Of a stretch of DNA of 64,000 nt, positions 8,296 to 17,336 are shown in pieces. Both the position numbers and the translations under genes were made by a program. The first letter of the stretch is position 1. The number at the start of each line of letters is the position of its first letter. Origin of the DNA: JAMXLO01 sp963726125 (GTDB lineage Bacteria > Pseudomonadota > Alphaproteobacteria > Acetobacterales > Acetobacteraceae); NCBI GenBank assembly GCA_963726125.1, contig CAVSBG010000012.1, positions 130,997 through 194,996 of the forward strand, in the 5' to 3' direction. The notes below the pieces were generated by a model that ran no database searches, had not been told where the DNA came from, and saw only the letters and a list, made by a program, of their open reading frames with translations.

Positions 8296-8850
8296 TCAGG
8301 CTGCCGGCCGCAGGAACTGCTCGCCCTTGTTCCAGTTGCATGGGCACAGTTCGTCCGTCTGCAATGCATCCAGGACGCGCAGCACTTCGGCGGGATTCCG
8401 CCCAACCGACAGGTCGTTCACTGCCGCGAAGCGGATCACACCGTCCGGGTCTACGATGAAGGTGGCCCGTAGCGCCACGCCCTCGTTCGGCTCGAGCACG
8501 CCGCATGCCTCGGCGAGTTCGCGCTTGATGTCGGCGAGCATCGGAATCGGCAGGTCGCGTAGATCATCGTGATGCAGCCGCCAATTCAAGTGCACGAACT
8601 CGCTGTCAACCGACACGCCGTAGACTACCGTGTCCCGGTCAGCGAAATCAGCGGCCAGTTTGCCGAAGGCGACGATTTCGGTCGGGCAGACAAAGGTGAA
8701 ATCCTTCGGCCAAAAGAACACCACCTTCCATTTGCCGGCGTCGGATGCCGCGGTGATGTCGGTGAAGGCGGTCTTCAGATCGAGCCCGTCGGCGCCAGCC
8801 TTCACGGCCTTGAGAGCGAACTCGGGGAACCTATTTCCAACCGTCAGCAT
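8296..8850 (-). CDS. ahpC: Alkyl hydroperoxide reductase subunit AhpC (peroxiredoxin)
   Basis: A 184-residue 2-Cys peroxiredoxin. The peroxidatic Cys55 is in FTFVCPTEI, and two C-terminal cysteines, Cys169 and Cys171 (ELCPCNW), match the three-cysteine arrangement of the mycobacterial/actinobacterial AhpC subgroup that is reduced by AhpD rather than AhpF. The ATG at 8850 gives the standard MLTVGNRFPEF start. It is the first gene of ahpC-ahpD and diverges from oxyR across a 100-bp spacer, the classic arrangement for peroxide-induced control by OxyR. No ahpF is present in the window, in line with AhpD as the electron donor. Confidence 0.95.
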   Translation of the reverse strand: MLTVGNRFPEFALKAVKAGADGLDLKTAFTDITAASDAGKWKVVFFWPKDFTFVCPTEIVAFGKLAADFADRDTVVYGVSVDSEFVHLNWRLHHDDLRDLPIPMLADIKRELAEACGVLEPNEGVALRATFIVDPDGVIRFAAVNDLSVGRNPAEVLRVLDALQTDELCPCNWNKGEQFLRPAA

Positions 8851-8950
8851 GTGTTGTCCTCGGCGTCATGTTGCATTGCAGCAATCGATATGGCGCCAAG
8901 CCTTAGTCCGTGCCAATGAATAAATTCACGCGCTTTGATCGAGGAACTCG
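8851..8950. promoter_or_regulatory. Divergent ahpC/oxyR control region
   Basis: A 100-bp spacer between divergent ahpC and oxyR must contain both promoters and, by analogy with OxyR-controlled genes, the OxyR site. On the minus strand TTGGCA followed after 17 bases by CCATAT could be a weak sigma-70 promoter for ahpC. I do not see a good ATAG-N7-CTAT OxyR motif, so the operator is inferred from arrangement only. Confidence 0.45.
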
Positions 8951-9880
8951 ATGACCCCGCTGCCCAGTCCGCAGCAACTTCGCTACCTGACCGCTCTGGC
9001 CGAGAGCCGGCATTTCGGCCGCGCCGCGCTGGCCTGCGCGGTGACTCAATCCACGCTTTCGGCCGGCATCCTGACCCTGGAACGTCAGTTGGATGCCGCA
9101 ATCCTTGACCGCAGCGCCGGCAAACACGTGGTTTTCACCCCGCTCGGATTGGAACTGGTCGCGCTGGCCGCAACGGCGCTCGCAGCGCTGGAGGCGGTTT
9201 CCGAAATGGCCACCTCCGCCCGCACGCCCATGAGCGGGCCTCTGCGCCTGGGCGTAATACCGACGATCGGGCCGTTCTTGCTGCCGCGGTTGATGCCCGC
9301 GCTGCGCAAGGGGTTTCCGCAACTGCGGCTGCAACTGCAGGAGGACACGACAGCGCGATTGGTCGAACGGCTGGACGCCAACAAGTTGGACGTTCTGCTG
9401 CTGGCGTTGCCCTGCGAGTGCGGCGGCTCCGATGTCCAGGCCGTGGCGCGCGATGAGTTCCTGGTGGCGTTGCCGAAAGGCCACCGGTTGGCAGCACAGG
9501 CGCGCGTCCCGGTTGCCGCCTTGGCTGGCGAGCGGTTGCTGCTGTTGGAGGATGGCCATTGCCTGCGCGACCAGGCGCTTGAGGTCTGCGGCTATGTGGG
9601 GCGTGATCGCGACGAACAGGATGGCTTCGCCGCGACCAGCCTGCATACATTGGTACAGATGGTGGCCGGCGGTTTGGGCGTGACCCTGTTGCCTCGACTG
9701 GCGGTCGCCGAGGGGGTTGCCGCCGGGACGGGAATTGAACTCCGCCCGCTAGCTGGAGCCGGAGCCTGGCGGACGTTGGGTCTCGCCTGGCGACCGAACG
9801 CTCCGCGTGTTCCCGAGTACCGGACGTTGGTACCGTTACTTTCGGACACCTGTCGGGATGCGCTGTGTACAACGGGGTAG
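8951..9880 (+). CDS. oxyR: Hydrogen peroxide-sensing LysR-type regulator OxyR
   Basis: A 309-residue LysR-family activator. An N-terminal winged helix-turn-helix (about residues 7-65, with CAVTQSTLSAGILTLERQL) is followed by a substrate-binding-like domain. The redox cysteines are Cys204 and Cys213 in GHCLRDQALEVCG, the same spacing and motif as Cys199/Cys208 of E. coli OxyR, which form the activating disulfide. This distinguishes it from generic LysR proteins. It is divergent from ahpC-ahpD, the expected regulon. The ATG at 8951 is preceded by GAGGAA. Confidence 0.94.
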   Translation: MTPLPSPQQLRYLTALAESRHFGRAALACAVTQSTLSAGILTLERQLDAAILDRSAGKHVVFTPLGLELVALAATALAALEAVSEMATSARTPMSGPLRLGVIPTIGPFLLPRLMPALRKGFPQLRLQLQEDTTARLVERLDANKLDVLLLALPCECGGSDVQAVARDEFLVALPKGHRLAAQARVPVAALAGERLLLLEDGHCLRDQALEVCGYVGRDRDEQDGFAATSLHTLVQMVAGGLGVTLLPRLAVAEGVAAGTGIELRPLAGAGAWRTLGLAWRPNAPRVPEYRTLVPLLSDTCRDALCTTG

Positions 9881-9938
9881 CCCAGTCAACGGTTCATCAA
9901 CGGTTTGGTCGCATGCTGCCGTACGGAGGTGTGGCAAC

Positions 9939-10835
9939 ATGTTGTTGGACGGTGTGCGGAACCTGCTGCGGAGGCATGGAGCAGCAGCGGCGTCGCCTCC
10001 GCCCCCGGTGCCGCGCCAACACGCGCCGTCACTTGTTCCGGAGACCGAACTGGCTGCGGACGACGACCCGATCTGGCCGAGCGCGCGTATCGGTGTCGTC
10101 GAGGCGCTTTGGGGTGAGGGGTTCCTGTTTCCCGGTGGCCGCGAGGAGACATTGCGCCTTGCGAAGCCGCTTGGGCTCTCTGCCGCATCGAGCCTGCTGC
10201 TGCTGGGGGCTGGCAGTGGTGGCCCCGCCCGGTGCATAGCGACGGAGCTTGGCGGGTGGGTCAGCGGTTACGAGGCGAATGCCCATCTCGCCGAATTGGC
10301 GAACGAACGGACCCAGCGGGCCGGGCTGGGACGCCGCGCAGAGGTGCAGACCTGGGATCCGTCCAATCCGGCATTCCCGCAGCACTATTACCACCACGCC
10401 ATCGCCATTGAGCCGCTGCACGGAGCGCAATCTGAACCAACTCTTGGCGCCGTGTCGCTCGCACTGAAGCAAGGCGGACAGTTTGTGCTCATCGAGACGG
10501 TGGCGGATCGGCCGCTCGACCCGAACGACGCGATGGTGGCGACCTGGACCCGCCTGGACCACCGCTCCACCGGCGTACCGAGCGAGCTTGCCATTACCAA
10601 GATCCTCGGTCATCTCGGCTTCGATGTACGGATTGTCGAGGATGTATCGCCCCGCGACATACAGTATGCGATCAGGGGATGGACCGAGGCCGTGCGCGCC
10701 ATGCAGGGCGCGCGGCCGACGCTGCACCAGACTGCGCTGATCGTAAGCGAGGCCGAATTGTGGATGGCACGAGTCCGTTTGATGCGGGCAGGGAAGCTGC
10801 GCCTGGTGCGCTGGCATGCGATTGGACGTGGCTGA
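9939..10835 (+). CDS. SAM-dependent methyltransferase, class I, substrate unknown
   Basis: A 298-residue protein with a Pro-rich N-terminal tail (residues 1-45) and a Rossmann methyltransferase domain. Motif I is LLLLGAGSGGPARCIA (about residues 93-108), followed by an acidic-ended strand (VSGYEA). A preceding WGEGFLFPGG segment is shared with several small-molecule N-methyltransferases, such as those acting on phosphoethanolamine or glycine derivatives. The start at 9939 has a very good GGAGGT ribosome-binding site seven bases upstream, which decides it over longer frames. No substrate can be named. The downstream neighbour is rpmJ, probably unrelated. Confidence 0.7.
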   Translation: MLLDGVRNLLRRHGAAAASPPPPVPRQHAPSLVPETELAADDDPIWPSARIGVVEALWGEGFLFPGGREETLRLAKPLGLSAASSLLLLGAGSGGPARCIATELGGWVSGYEANAHLAELANERTQRAGLGRRAEVQTWDPSNPAFPQHYYHHAIAIEPLHGAQSEPTLGAVSLALKQGGQFVLIETVADRPLDPNDAMVATWTRLDHRSTGVPSELAITKILGHLGFDVRIVEDVSPRDIQYAIRGWTEAVRAMQGARPTLHQTALIVSEAELWMARVRLMRAGKLRLVRWHAIGRG

Positions 10836-10900
10836 CGGCGATGCGCTTGACACGCCATGCGCCGGCCCCTATCCAGCGCGGCTCCTGACGAGGCGCCGCT

Positions 10901-11026
10901 ATGAGAGTCCGCAACAGCCTGAGGGCCGCGAAGGTCCGTGACAAGAACTGCCGCGTCGTGCGCCGTCGCGGGCGGGTCTATGTGATCAACAAGAAGAACC
11001 CGCGGATGAAGGCCCGCCAGGGCTGA
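10901..11026 (+). CDS. rpmJ: 50S ribosomal protein L36
   Basis: A 41-codon gene, ATG at 10901 to TGA at 11026. The product begins MRVRNSLRAAKVRDKNCRVV and ends INKKNPRMKARQG, the standard alphaproteobacterial L36 sequence of the C-minus (zinc-free) type: only one Cys (residue 17) remains, so no zinc finger is possible. L36 is the smallest protein of the large ribosomal subunit. The gene stands alone here, outside any ribosomal operon, as is usual for this paralogue type. It is convergent with the D-amino acid dehydrogenase gene. Confidence 0.95.
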   Translation: MRVRNSLRAAKVRDKNCRVVRRRGRVYVINKKNPRMKARQG

Positions 11027-11102
11027 CCGATCCCCGGCGATGCGAGTATTTGGTCTCGCGTCATTTAGGTTCTTCGACACCAGCTTACGATCGTTCCAGC
11101 GC

Positions 11103-12359
11103 CTAGAACCGGCCCGCACGGAATGGCGACAGGTCGATTGGCGACGGGCGTCCTGAAACGATGTCCGCGATGACCTTGCCCGTATATGGGCCGCCGGTCA
11201 TGCCGACATGGCCATGGCCAAAGGCGTAGAATACGTCGGGCGATCGCGACGAAGGTCCCAGCACCGGCAGCGAGTCCGGTAAACTCGGCCGATGCCCCAT
11301 CCAGAGCGTGAAGCGATCCTCGGAGTAGGACCTGGCCAAAGCCGGGTACAGTGTGGATGCCTGTCGCAGCAGGACGCGTGCACGCCTGTAGTCCGGCTCG
11401 GCATGCAGGCCAGCCAATTCGACGGTGCCGGCGAAGCGCAGCCCATTGGCCATCGGGGTCGCGACAAACTTGGCATCGGCGTCGGAAGTCGGGACGCGCG
11501 GCATCACTTCGGGCGCGCGCAGCATGGCATGGTAACCGCGCTCGGTTTCCAATGGCACGGCGTCGCCAAGGATTGCGGCCAGAGGCTTGGAATGCGCACC
11601 GGCGGCGATAACTGCGGCGTCCGCGGCCACGTCTCCTTCAGCGGTCTGCACGGCGCGCAATCTATCGCCATCCAGCCTGAAGCCGGTGGCCGAGCGGCGC
11701 AACAGCGTGCCGCCATCGCGTTGCACGGCCTCCGCCAGAGCAGCGACAAGGCCGCCGGGATCGAGGCAGTGCCCATTACCGGGGACCAGCTTGCCGCGGA
11801 GGAAATCGCGCGAGAGGTTAGGGTCGAACTGGCGAAGTTCATCTGCGTTCAACTCCTCCCAGTGCGTCCCATTGCGCCGCCTGATGGCCCAGGCGCCCGC
11901 ATCGGCATCCCACGCGGCCTGCGACCGGTAAGCGATCAGGATGCCGTTGCGGGCCACCAGCCCCTCGGCGCCCGCGTCGCGTGCCAGCGGCAGCAAGGCC
12001 TCGAGGCAGGGACCGAGCAGCGTCTTCAGCGCACGTGCCTGCGCCTCGATGCGTTCGGGCGTGCCGGCGCGAACCAGACGGATCAACCATGGCGCCAGGG
12101 TGGGAAGGTAGCTCCAGCGGATGCGCAACGGCCCCAGCGGGTCAGTCAGGTATTTCGGCACGTGCTTCCAGGTGTCAGGCGTGGCGACCGGAACAACCGA
12201 GGACGGATTGAAGCAGCCGGCGTTGCCGAAGGACGCGCCCTGGCCGGGCGGTTGTGGATCGATCACCACGACGTCATGGCCGGCGCGTTGCAGGTAACTG
12301 GCTGTGGCGATGCCAACCATGCCGGCACCGATCACCGCGACCTTCTTCTTCTCGGCCAT
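11103..12359 (-). CDS. D-amino acid dehydrogenase (DadA family)
   Basis: A 418-residue FAD enzyme. The Rossmann motif VAVIGAGMVGIATASYL is at residues 7-23, VVVIDPQPPGQGASFGNAG follows with the DadA-like GAS-x-GNAG block, and the C-terminus has FGHGHVGMTGGPYTGKVIADI, which binds FAD. These are hallmarks of DadA-type membrane-associated dehydrogenases that oxidise D-amino acids to 2-oxo acids and pass electrons to quinone. The start at 12359 (MAEKKKVAV) is chosen because the upstream frame lacks protein-like composition. It is divergent from a D-2-hydroxyacid dehydrogenase 71 bases away, which could handle the related oxo/hydroxy acid (inference). Confidence 0.85.
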   Translation of the reverse strand: MAEKKKVAVIGAGMVGIATASYLQRAGHDVVVIDPQPPGQGASFGNAGCFNPSSVVPVATPDTWKHVPKYLTDPLGPLRIRWSYLPTLAPWLIRLVRAGTPERIEAQARALKTLLGPCLEALLPLARDAGAEGLVARNGILIAYRSQAAWDADAGAWAIRRRNGTHWEELNADELRQFDPNLSRDFLRGKLVPGNGHCLDPGGLVAALAEAVQRDGGTLLRRSATGFRLDGDRLRAVQTAEGDVAADAAVIAAGAHSKPLAAILGDAVPLETERGYHAMLRAPEVMPRVPTSDADAKFVATPMANGLRFAGTVELAGLHAEPDYRRARVLLRQASTLYPALARSYSEDRFTLWMGHRPSLPDSLPVLGPSSRSPDVFYAFGHGHVGMTGGPYTGKVIADIVSGRPSPIDLSPFRAGRF

Positions 12360-12430
12360 GTCACCCCGGTTGTTGTTTGCCGTTTGCGTTGTATTGTTGC
12401 GGCTCCAGCCAGACACAGCAAGGTTTTGCC

Positions 12431-13399
12431 ATGATCCCGCCAAAGGACCAGCTGCAAATCTGTTTCGCTCATGTGGCGTACCAGATGAAGGCGTGTTTCG
12501 ATGCGCTGAACACCGGCATCTCAAGTTTCGAGGTGCGCGACCGCGAATCACTCGATCGGCGGATCGCGGAGGCGGATGTGCTGGTGGTCTCCGGCATGTG
12601 GCACGCCGGCTTGGTCGACCTCGGCAGCCGGCTGCGTTTCGTCCAGTCGATCGGCGCAGGCACTGACCAGTTCGACAAGAGCGCGCTGACGGCGAAAGGC
12701 ATTCGCCTGGCGAGCGCCGCGGGCGTCAACGCGCGGGCGGTTTCAGAGCACGCCATGTCTCTGATCCTGGCGCTGGCGCGACGGCTGCCGGAGGCGCGCG
12801 ACAACCAGGCGCGGCGGGTCTGGCGCGGCATGATTGGTGACTTGACGCAGCGCGAGGACGAACTGACCGGCAAAACGGTGCTGATCATCGGGCTCGGGCG
12901 TATCGGCGGCCGATTGGCGCAGCTTGCCAAGGCATTCGATATGCGGGTCATCGGGTTCCGGCGGCATCCAGCCTCGGGGGCCGGTGCGGCGAATGCGGTG
13001 CATCCATTGACCGAGCTGCCGGCCTTCCTGCCGAGCGCCGACTTCGTGGTGCTGACGTGCCCGCTGGTGCCCGAAACGCGCGGTGTCATCGACGCCAGGG
13101 CGCTTGGTCTGATGCGCTCGTCCGCGTTCCTGGTGAACTGCGCGCGAGGCGGTTGCGTCGTTGAGCCAGCACTGATCGAAGCCTTGCAGGCTGGCCGCAT
13201 CGCCGGAGCGGCGCTCGACGTGACGGATCCGGAACCGGCTGAGGAAGCGTCGCCGCTGTGGGCCATGCCGAACATTTTCGTCACACCTCACACCGGCGGC
13301 GAGACGCGCCAGTACGAAGCGAACGTCAACGAGATCCTGCTCGAGAACCTGGAACGCATGTGGCGGGGCGAGCAGGAGCTGCGCAACCAGGTTGTGTAA
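12431..13399 (+). CDS. D-2-hydroxyacid dehydrogenase, NAD(P)-dependent
   Basis: A 322-residue member of the D-isomer-specific 2-hydroxyacid dehydrogenase family. The NAD-binding motif is VLIIGLGRIGGRLAQLAKAF (GxGxxG at about residues 152-157). The catalytic Arg is in NCARGGCVVE, the Glu in the DVTDPEPAEE region, and the His in VTPHTGGETRQY. The expected order catalytic-NAD-catalytic is intact. It reduces a 2-oxo acid or oxidises the D-hydroxy acid; glyoxylate/hydroxypyruvate and phenylpyruvate-like substrates are all possible. The start at 12431 follows an AAGG sequence. It is divergent from the D-amino acid dehydrogenase. Confidence 0.85.
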   Translation: MIPPKDQLQICFAHVAYQMKACFDALNTGISSFEVRDRESLDRRIAEADVLVVSGMWHAGLVDLGSRLRFVQSIGAGTDQFDKSALTAKGIRLASAAGVNARAVSEHAMSLILALARRLPEARDNQARRVWRGMIGDLTQREDELTGKTVLIIGLGRIGGRLAQLAKAFDMRVIGFRRHPASGAGAANAVHPLTELPAFLPSADFVVLTCPLVPETRGVIDARALGLMRSSAFLVNCARGGCVVEPALIEALQAGRIAGAALDVTDPEPAEEASPLWAMPNIFVTPHTGGETRQYEANVNEILLENLERMWRGEQELRNQVV

Positions 13400-13401
13400 T
13401 T

Positions 13402-15810
13402 TCAAGCGGCTTGTCGTTGGGGCGCCGCGCGTTCCAGGATCTGAGCAAGCCTCTGGCTGCCGGCTGCGTCGAGTTCGAACGCCACGTGCAGCGTCTCCCC
13501 GTCATACCTGCGAACTGCGAAAGCAAGCGGTATACCGATATTGTCAGCTTCGAGTCGGCCGCTTGTCCCAACGGATAGCTCCGGACCATTGCTGATCGCC
13601 GCGCCGCCGTCGGACAGATCAGCGATTTGCGCCTGATACACGGCGTTCGTGCCAATGGTCAGCCGGCACGGCCAATTGACCGATCGGCGCACCGACGTCC
13701 GTCGATCAACCTCGGTCGTCGTCCTCCGCACGACGCGGATCACGGAATGGCGTAGCTCGTCGATCACCTTGGTTAGTTCCGTGGTGTCCTGATGCACCTG
13801 CGTCGCGTGTTTGTCGGTCTGTACGCCCTCACTCGACACCTCGTCGATTCGCTTCGTCATCTCGTCAGCCGCCGCGGCGGTTTCCGCGACTGTGTGAGCG
13901 ATTTCCGCGGTTGCCGTCCCTTGCTGGTCCACCGCGACCGCGATCGCGCCGGCGATGCTGTCAATCTCGGCGATGGTCTGTTCGATGCGGCCAACCGCGG
14001 CGACGGATGCGCTGGTCGCCGCGCGAATCTCGCCAATGTGGCGGCTGATCTGTTCGGTCGATCGTGCGGTCTGATTCGCGAGCTGCTTCACTTCGCTTGC
14101 GACGACAGCAAACCCCTTGCCGGCATCGCCGGCACGCGCCGCCTCGATCGTCGCATTCAGCGCCAGCAGGTTGGTCTTGGCGGCGATGTCGCTGATCATG
14201 TCGGCGACGGTGCCGATTTGCGCGACCTGTTCGTTCAGCGTTTCCATGGTCGCGCGGGTCTCCTTACCAGCGGTCACGGCGCGGCCCGCCATCGACGTCG
14301 ATTGGCCGGCCTGGGCGCCGATATCATGGATCGAGCCGGCGAGCTGTTCGGTCGCGTGCGCGACGGTCTGTGTGTTGGCCAGCGCCTTGGCCGCCGCGCC
14401 GGATGCGGATTTCGCGGCAGCGCCGGCGCGGCCGGCGGAGGCGCGCATTGCCTCGGCGGCCACGACCACCGTGCCGAGATGTCCGTGTGCAGTGTCCAGC
14501 GCCGCGGTCATTTCAGTCTCGACGTTTTCGGCCATGTGCACCAGGGCCGCTCGCTTCTCGATCGTGGCTTGCTCGCGGTCCGCCTCTCGTTCGGTGGCCA
14601 TCCGCTCCGCCCACACCATGCTGTCGCGAAACACCAACAGGGCTGCAGCCATCGCTCCGATCTCGTCATGCCGCTCCTGGCCCGCGATTGCGATGTCCAT
14701 TTCGCCCCCGGACAGGCGGCGCATCGTCTCGGTGATGCGGCGGATTGGTTGCGTGACGCGTCGCTGCACGACCAGGAATCCGCCACCGCCCAGCATCAGG
14801 CCGAACAACAGAAGCGACGACTGCAACCACAGTCGCCACGTCGCATCGGCGGCGCGCCGTTCCGCATACGCTTGTGCTTCCACCACGGCCGCGTTTGGCA
14901 CCTGGATCAGGCTGTCGAGCCCTTCGGTCGAAGCGCGCAGCCAGTCTGCGAGCGAGATCGGCGACGGCTGGCCCGCCAGCAATGCTGCTTGTAGTACGCT
15001 CTGCTGCTTAGCGACCTGCTCGAAGTAGACGGCGGTCGCTCCCTGAACGGCCAGCACCACGCGCGGCGGCGCCGCGGAGCGTCTGGTCAACTCGCGCAGC
15101 GCCCCCCAGCCGGCTTCGATCTTGCCGCGAAATACCGCCGCCTGGATGACGTCATCGTTCGACAGGCGCTTCGCATTGATGCCGGCGCTGTAGATGTTCC
15201 GCTGCAGCCCGGCGGCGTCGCGGACCAGCCAGCCGAGCTGCTTGATTGCCATCAGTTCGGCAATCGCACCGTCGACCAGCCGCACGCGCTCGGTCAACGC
15301 GGACGAGAGTTGGTCGAGGCGATTGACCGTGTCGGTGCTTGCCGCGGTCCAGGCTGTGAGCAGTGCCGCCGGCCGCTGGTCGCGTGACTGGCCCAGTGCA
15401 GCATCCACGTCGCGGCGGACGGCTGCCAGGCGATCGATGCTCGACCGGAATGCACTGAGCTGCGGGTCGCTCGTGGCACATTGCAGGGCGGCACAGTCGC
15501 GCAGCACCGCCTGCAGTGCCGGTGCGGCGTCGCGGCGCATCGCTGCCAGGCTGCCGATGACTGCCGCATCGGCCGGGGTTGGCGAGCCAAGTGCCGCCTG
15601 CACCGTTCCACGCTCCGGGCGAAGGTATTGCAGGGCGGCGAACACGTTCTGCCCAGCGCGTGCCACGTCTGCGACCCGGGCAGCCTCCCGCTGTTGCTGG
15701 ATCGCGGACCATGTCGGCAACATGCCGACGGCGAACAGCACCGCGAGCATGGCCCCCAGCAACAGACGCAGCAGGGCGCCAACCGTCGTCAGACGCAGTA
15801 CGGCCGCCAT
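13402..15810 (-). CDS. Methyl-accepting chemotaxis protein with C-terminal PilZ domain
   Basis: An 802-residue membrane chemoreceptor. TM1 lies at about residues 7-33, a mainly helical periplasmic sensor follows up to about 315, TM2 (LLLFGLMLGGGGFLVV) ends near 340, then HAMP (RRVTQPIRRITETMRRLSGGEMD), the long MCP signalling coiled coil with the tip around TNLLALNATIEAARAGDAG, and finally a PilZ-like domain (about 695-802) with RRxSVR and DLSDGGAA, the two cyclic-di-GMP-binding elements. It probably couples CheA-type signalling to cyclic-di-GMP. The ATG at 15810 is favoured by an AAGGA ribosome-binding site; a GTG eight codons upstream is possible. No che genes are adjacent, so it is an orphan receptor. 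Confidence 0.88.
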   Translation of the reverse strand: MAAVLRLTTVGALLRLLLGAMLAVLFAVGMLPTWSAIQQQREAARVADVARAGQNVFAALQYLRPERGTVQAALGSPTPADAAVIGSLAAMRRDAAPALQAVLRDCAALQCATSDPQLSAFRSSIDRLAAVRRDVDAALGQSRDQRPAALLTAWTAASTDTVNRLDQLSSALTERVRLVDGAIAELMAIKQLGWLVRDAAGLQRNIYSAGINAKRLSNDDVIQAAVFRGKIEAGWGALRELTRRSAAPPRVVLAVQGATAVYFEQVAKQQSVLQAALLAGQPSPISLADWLRASTEGLDSLIQVPNAAVVEAQAYAERRAADATWRLWLQSSLLLFGLMLGGGGFLVVQRRVTQPIRRITETMRRLSGGEMDIAIAGQERHDEIGAMAAALLVFRDSMVWAERMATEREADREQATIEKRAALVHMAENVETEMTAALDTAHGHLGTVVVAAEAMRASAGRAGAAAKSASGAAAKALANTQTVAHATEQLAGSIHDIGAQAGQSTSMAGRAVTAGKETRATMETLNEQVAQIGTVADMISDIAAKTNLLALNATIEAARAGDAGKGFAVVASEVKQLANQTARSTEQISRHIGEIRAATSASVAAVGRIEQTIAEIDSIAGAIAVAVDQQGTATAEIAHTVAETAAAADEMTKRIDEVSSEGVQTDKHATQVHQDTTELTKVIDELRHSVIRVVRRTTTEVDRRTSVRRSVNWPCRLTIGTNAVYQAQIADLSDGGAAISNGPELSVGTSGRLEADNIGIPLAFAVRRYDGETLHVAFELDAAGSQRLAQILERAAPQRQAA

Positions 15811-15907
15811 CCGCGGGTTCCTTCGGTTGCGCACGGCTAATCAACCAGACCTGGATTAATGATCGCTTACTCTTGCCCTCGGTCCGGCGCGGGGTCATTT
15901 TCCGCCG

Positions 15908-17335
15908 GTGATCAGCCAACCTGAACCCAAGGCCGACGTTCTTGCGCGACGCGATGCGATTGTAGCTGGACTGCAAGCCCTGCTGCCGGCCGAAGCGGTC
16001 ATCGCCGAACCGTTGCTTCTGAAGCCCTACGAGACGGATGGACTGTCCGCCTACCGCCAGCCGCCGCTCGCCGTGGTCCTGCCGGAGACCACTGAACAGG
16101 TCGCCGCGGTGATGCGCCATTGCCATGCGAACGGCGTTCGGGTGGTGCCGCGCGGGGCGGGAACATCCCTGTCCGGTGGTGCGTTGCCGATGGCGGATGC
16201 GGTGGTGGTGGGGCTGATGCGGATGAACCGCATCCTCGACATCGACTATGCAGATCGCTGTGCCGTCGTGCAGGCGGGCGTGACCAATATCGGTATTACC
16301 AACGCGGTGCAGGGCAGGGGCTTCTTCTACGCGCCCGATCCGTCGAGCCAGCTCGCCTGCATGATTGGCGGCAATGTCAACATGAACTCCGGCGGCGCGC
16401 ATTGCCTGAAATACGGTGTCACCGCCAACAATCTGCTGGGCTTGAAGATCGTAACCGTCGAAGGCGAGATCCTTGACATTGGCGGCAGGTATCTGGACGC
16501 CGCCGGCTACGACTGGCTCGGACTGCTGACCGGCAGCGAGGGGCAGTTGGCAATCGTCACCGAAGTGACCGTACGTATCCTGCGTTCACCCGAAGGCGCG
16601 CGTGCGATGCTCGCGGGATTCCGATCCAATGAAGTCGCCGGAACATGCGTCGATTCCATCATCTCGTCCGGCATCATCCCTGTGGCGCTGGAATTCATGG
16701 ATCGTCCCGCGATCCATGCCTGCGAGGAGTTCGCCCACGCCGGATATCCGTTGGATGCCGAAGCGATGTTGATTATCGAAGTAGAGGGCAGTCCAGCGGA
16801 GCAGGACGATCTGCTGGGACGCATTCGCACGATCTGCGAGACGCACGATCCAACCAGCCTGAAAGTGTCGCATTCGGTGGAAGAGTCGCTGGCGATATGG
16901 AAGGGTCGCAAGGGTGCATTTGGTGCCATCGGCAGGATCAGTCCGGATTATCTCTGCATGGACGGCGTGATCCCGACGTCACGCCTGCCGGACGTACTGC
17001 GGCGAATCGGTGAAATGTCCGAGGCCTACGATCTGAAAGTCGCCAACATATTCCACGCTGGGGACGGCAATCTGCATCCGCTGATCATGTTCGATGCCAA
17101 TGACCCGGCGAGCTTGCACAAAGCGGAGGAATTCGGTGCCGACATCCTTAAGCTGTGCGTCGAAATGGGCGGCTGCCTGACCGGCGAGCATGGCGTCGGC
17201 GTTGAGAAGCGCGAGCTGATGCCCGTGCAATTCAGTGGACGGGAACTCGATCAGCAACGCCGGATCAAGGAGGCTTTCGATCCCGGCTGGCTGCTCAATC
17301 CGAACAAGGTGTTCCCGCTGGTCAAGCAAGTCTGA
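15908..17335 (+). CDS. glcD: Glycolate oxidase FAD-binding subunit GlcD
   Basis: A 475-residue FAD-linked oxidase with the FAD_binding_4 domain (about residues 50-190; VVPRGAGTSLSGGALP and CMIGGNVNMNSGGAHCLKYG) and the FAD-oxidase C-terminal domain ending HAGDGNLHPLIMFD and GGCLTGEHGVGVEKR, with its metal/substrate-binding histidines. It oxidises glycolate to glyoxylate with GlcE and GlcF at the membrane. The start is GTG at 15908. It is the first gene of a tight operon: glcE starts one base after its stop. Confidence 0.92.
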   Translation: MISQPEPKADVLARRDAIVAGLQALLPAEAVIAEPLLLKPYETDGLSAYRQPPLAVVLPETTEQVAAVMRHCHANGVRVVPRGAGTSLSGGALPMADAVVVGLMRMNRILDIDYADRCAVVQAGVTNIGITNAVQGRGFFYAPDPSSQLACMIGGNVNMNSGGAHCLKYGVTANNLLGLKIVTVEGEILDIGGRYLDAAGYDWLGLLTGSEGQLAIVTEVTVRILRSPEGARAMLAGFRSNEVAGTCVDSIISSGIIPVALEFMDRPAIHACEEFAHAGYPLDAEAMLIIEVEGSPAEQDDLLGRIRTICETHDPTSLKVSHSVEESLAIWKGRKGAFGAIGRISPDYLCMDGVIPTSRLPDVLRRIGEMSEAYDLKVANIFHAGDGNLHPLIMFDANDPASLHKAEEFGADILKLCVEMGGCLTGEHGVGVEKRELMPVQFSGRELDQQRRIKEAFDPGWLLNPNKVFPLVKQV

Positions 17336-17336
17336 C

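Noticed and set aside
11292..12434. 380-residue plus-strand frame
   Set aside because: It is exactly antisense to the D-amino acid dehydrogenase, whose motifs are clear.
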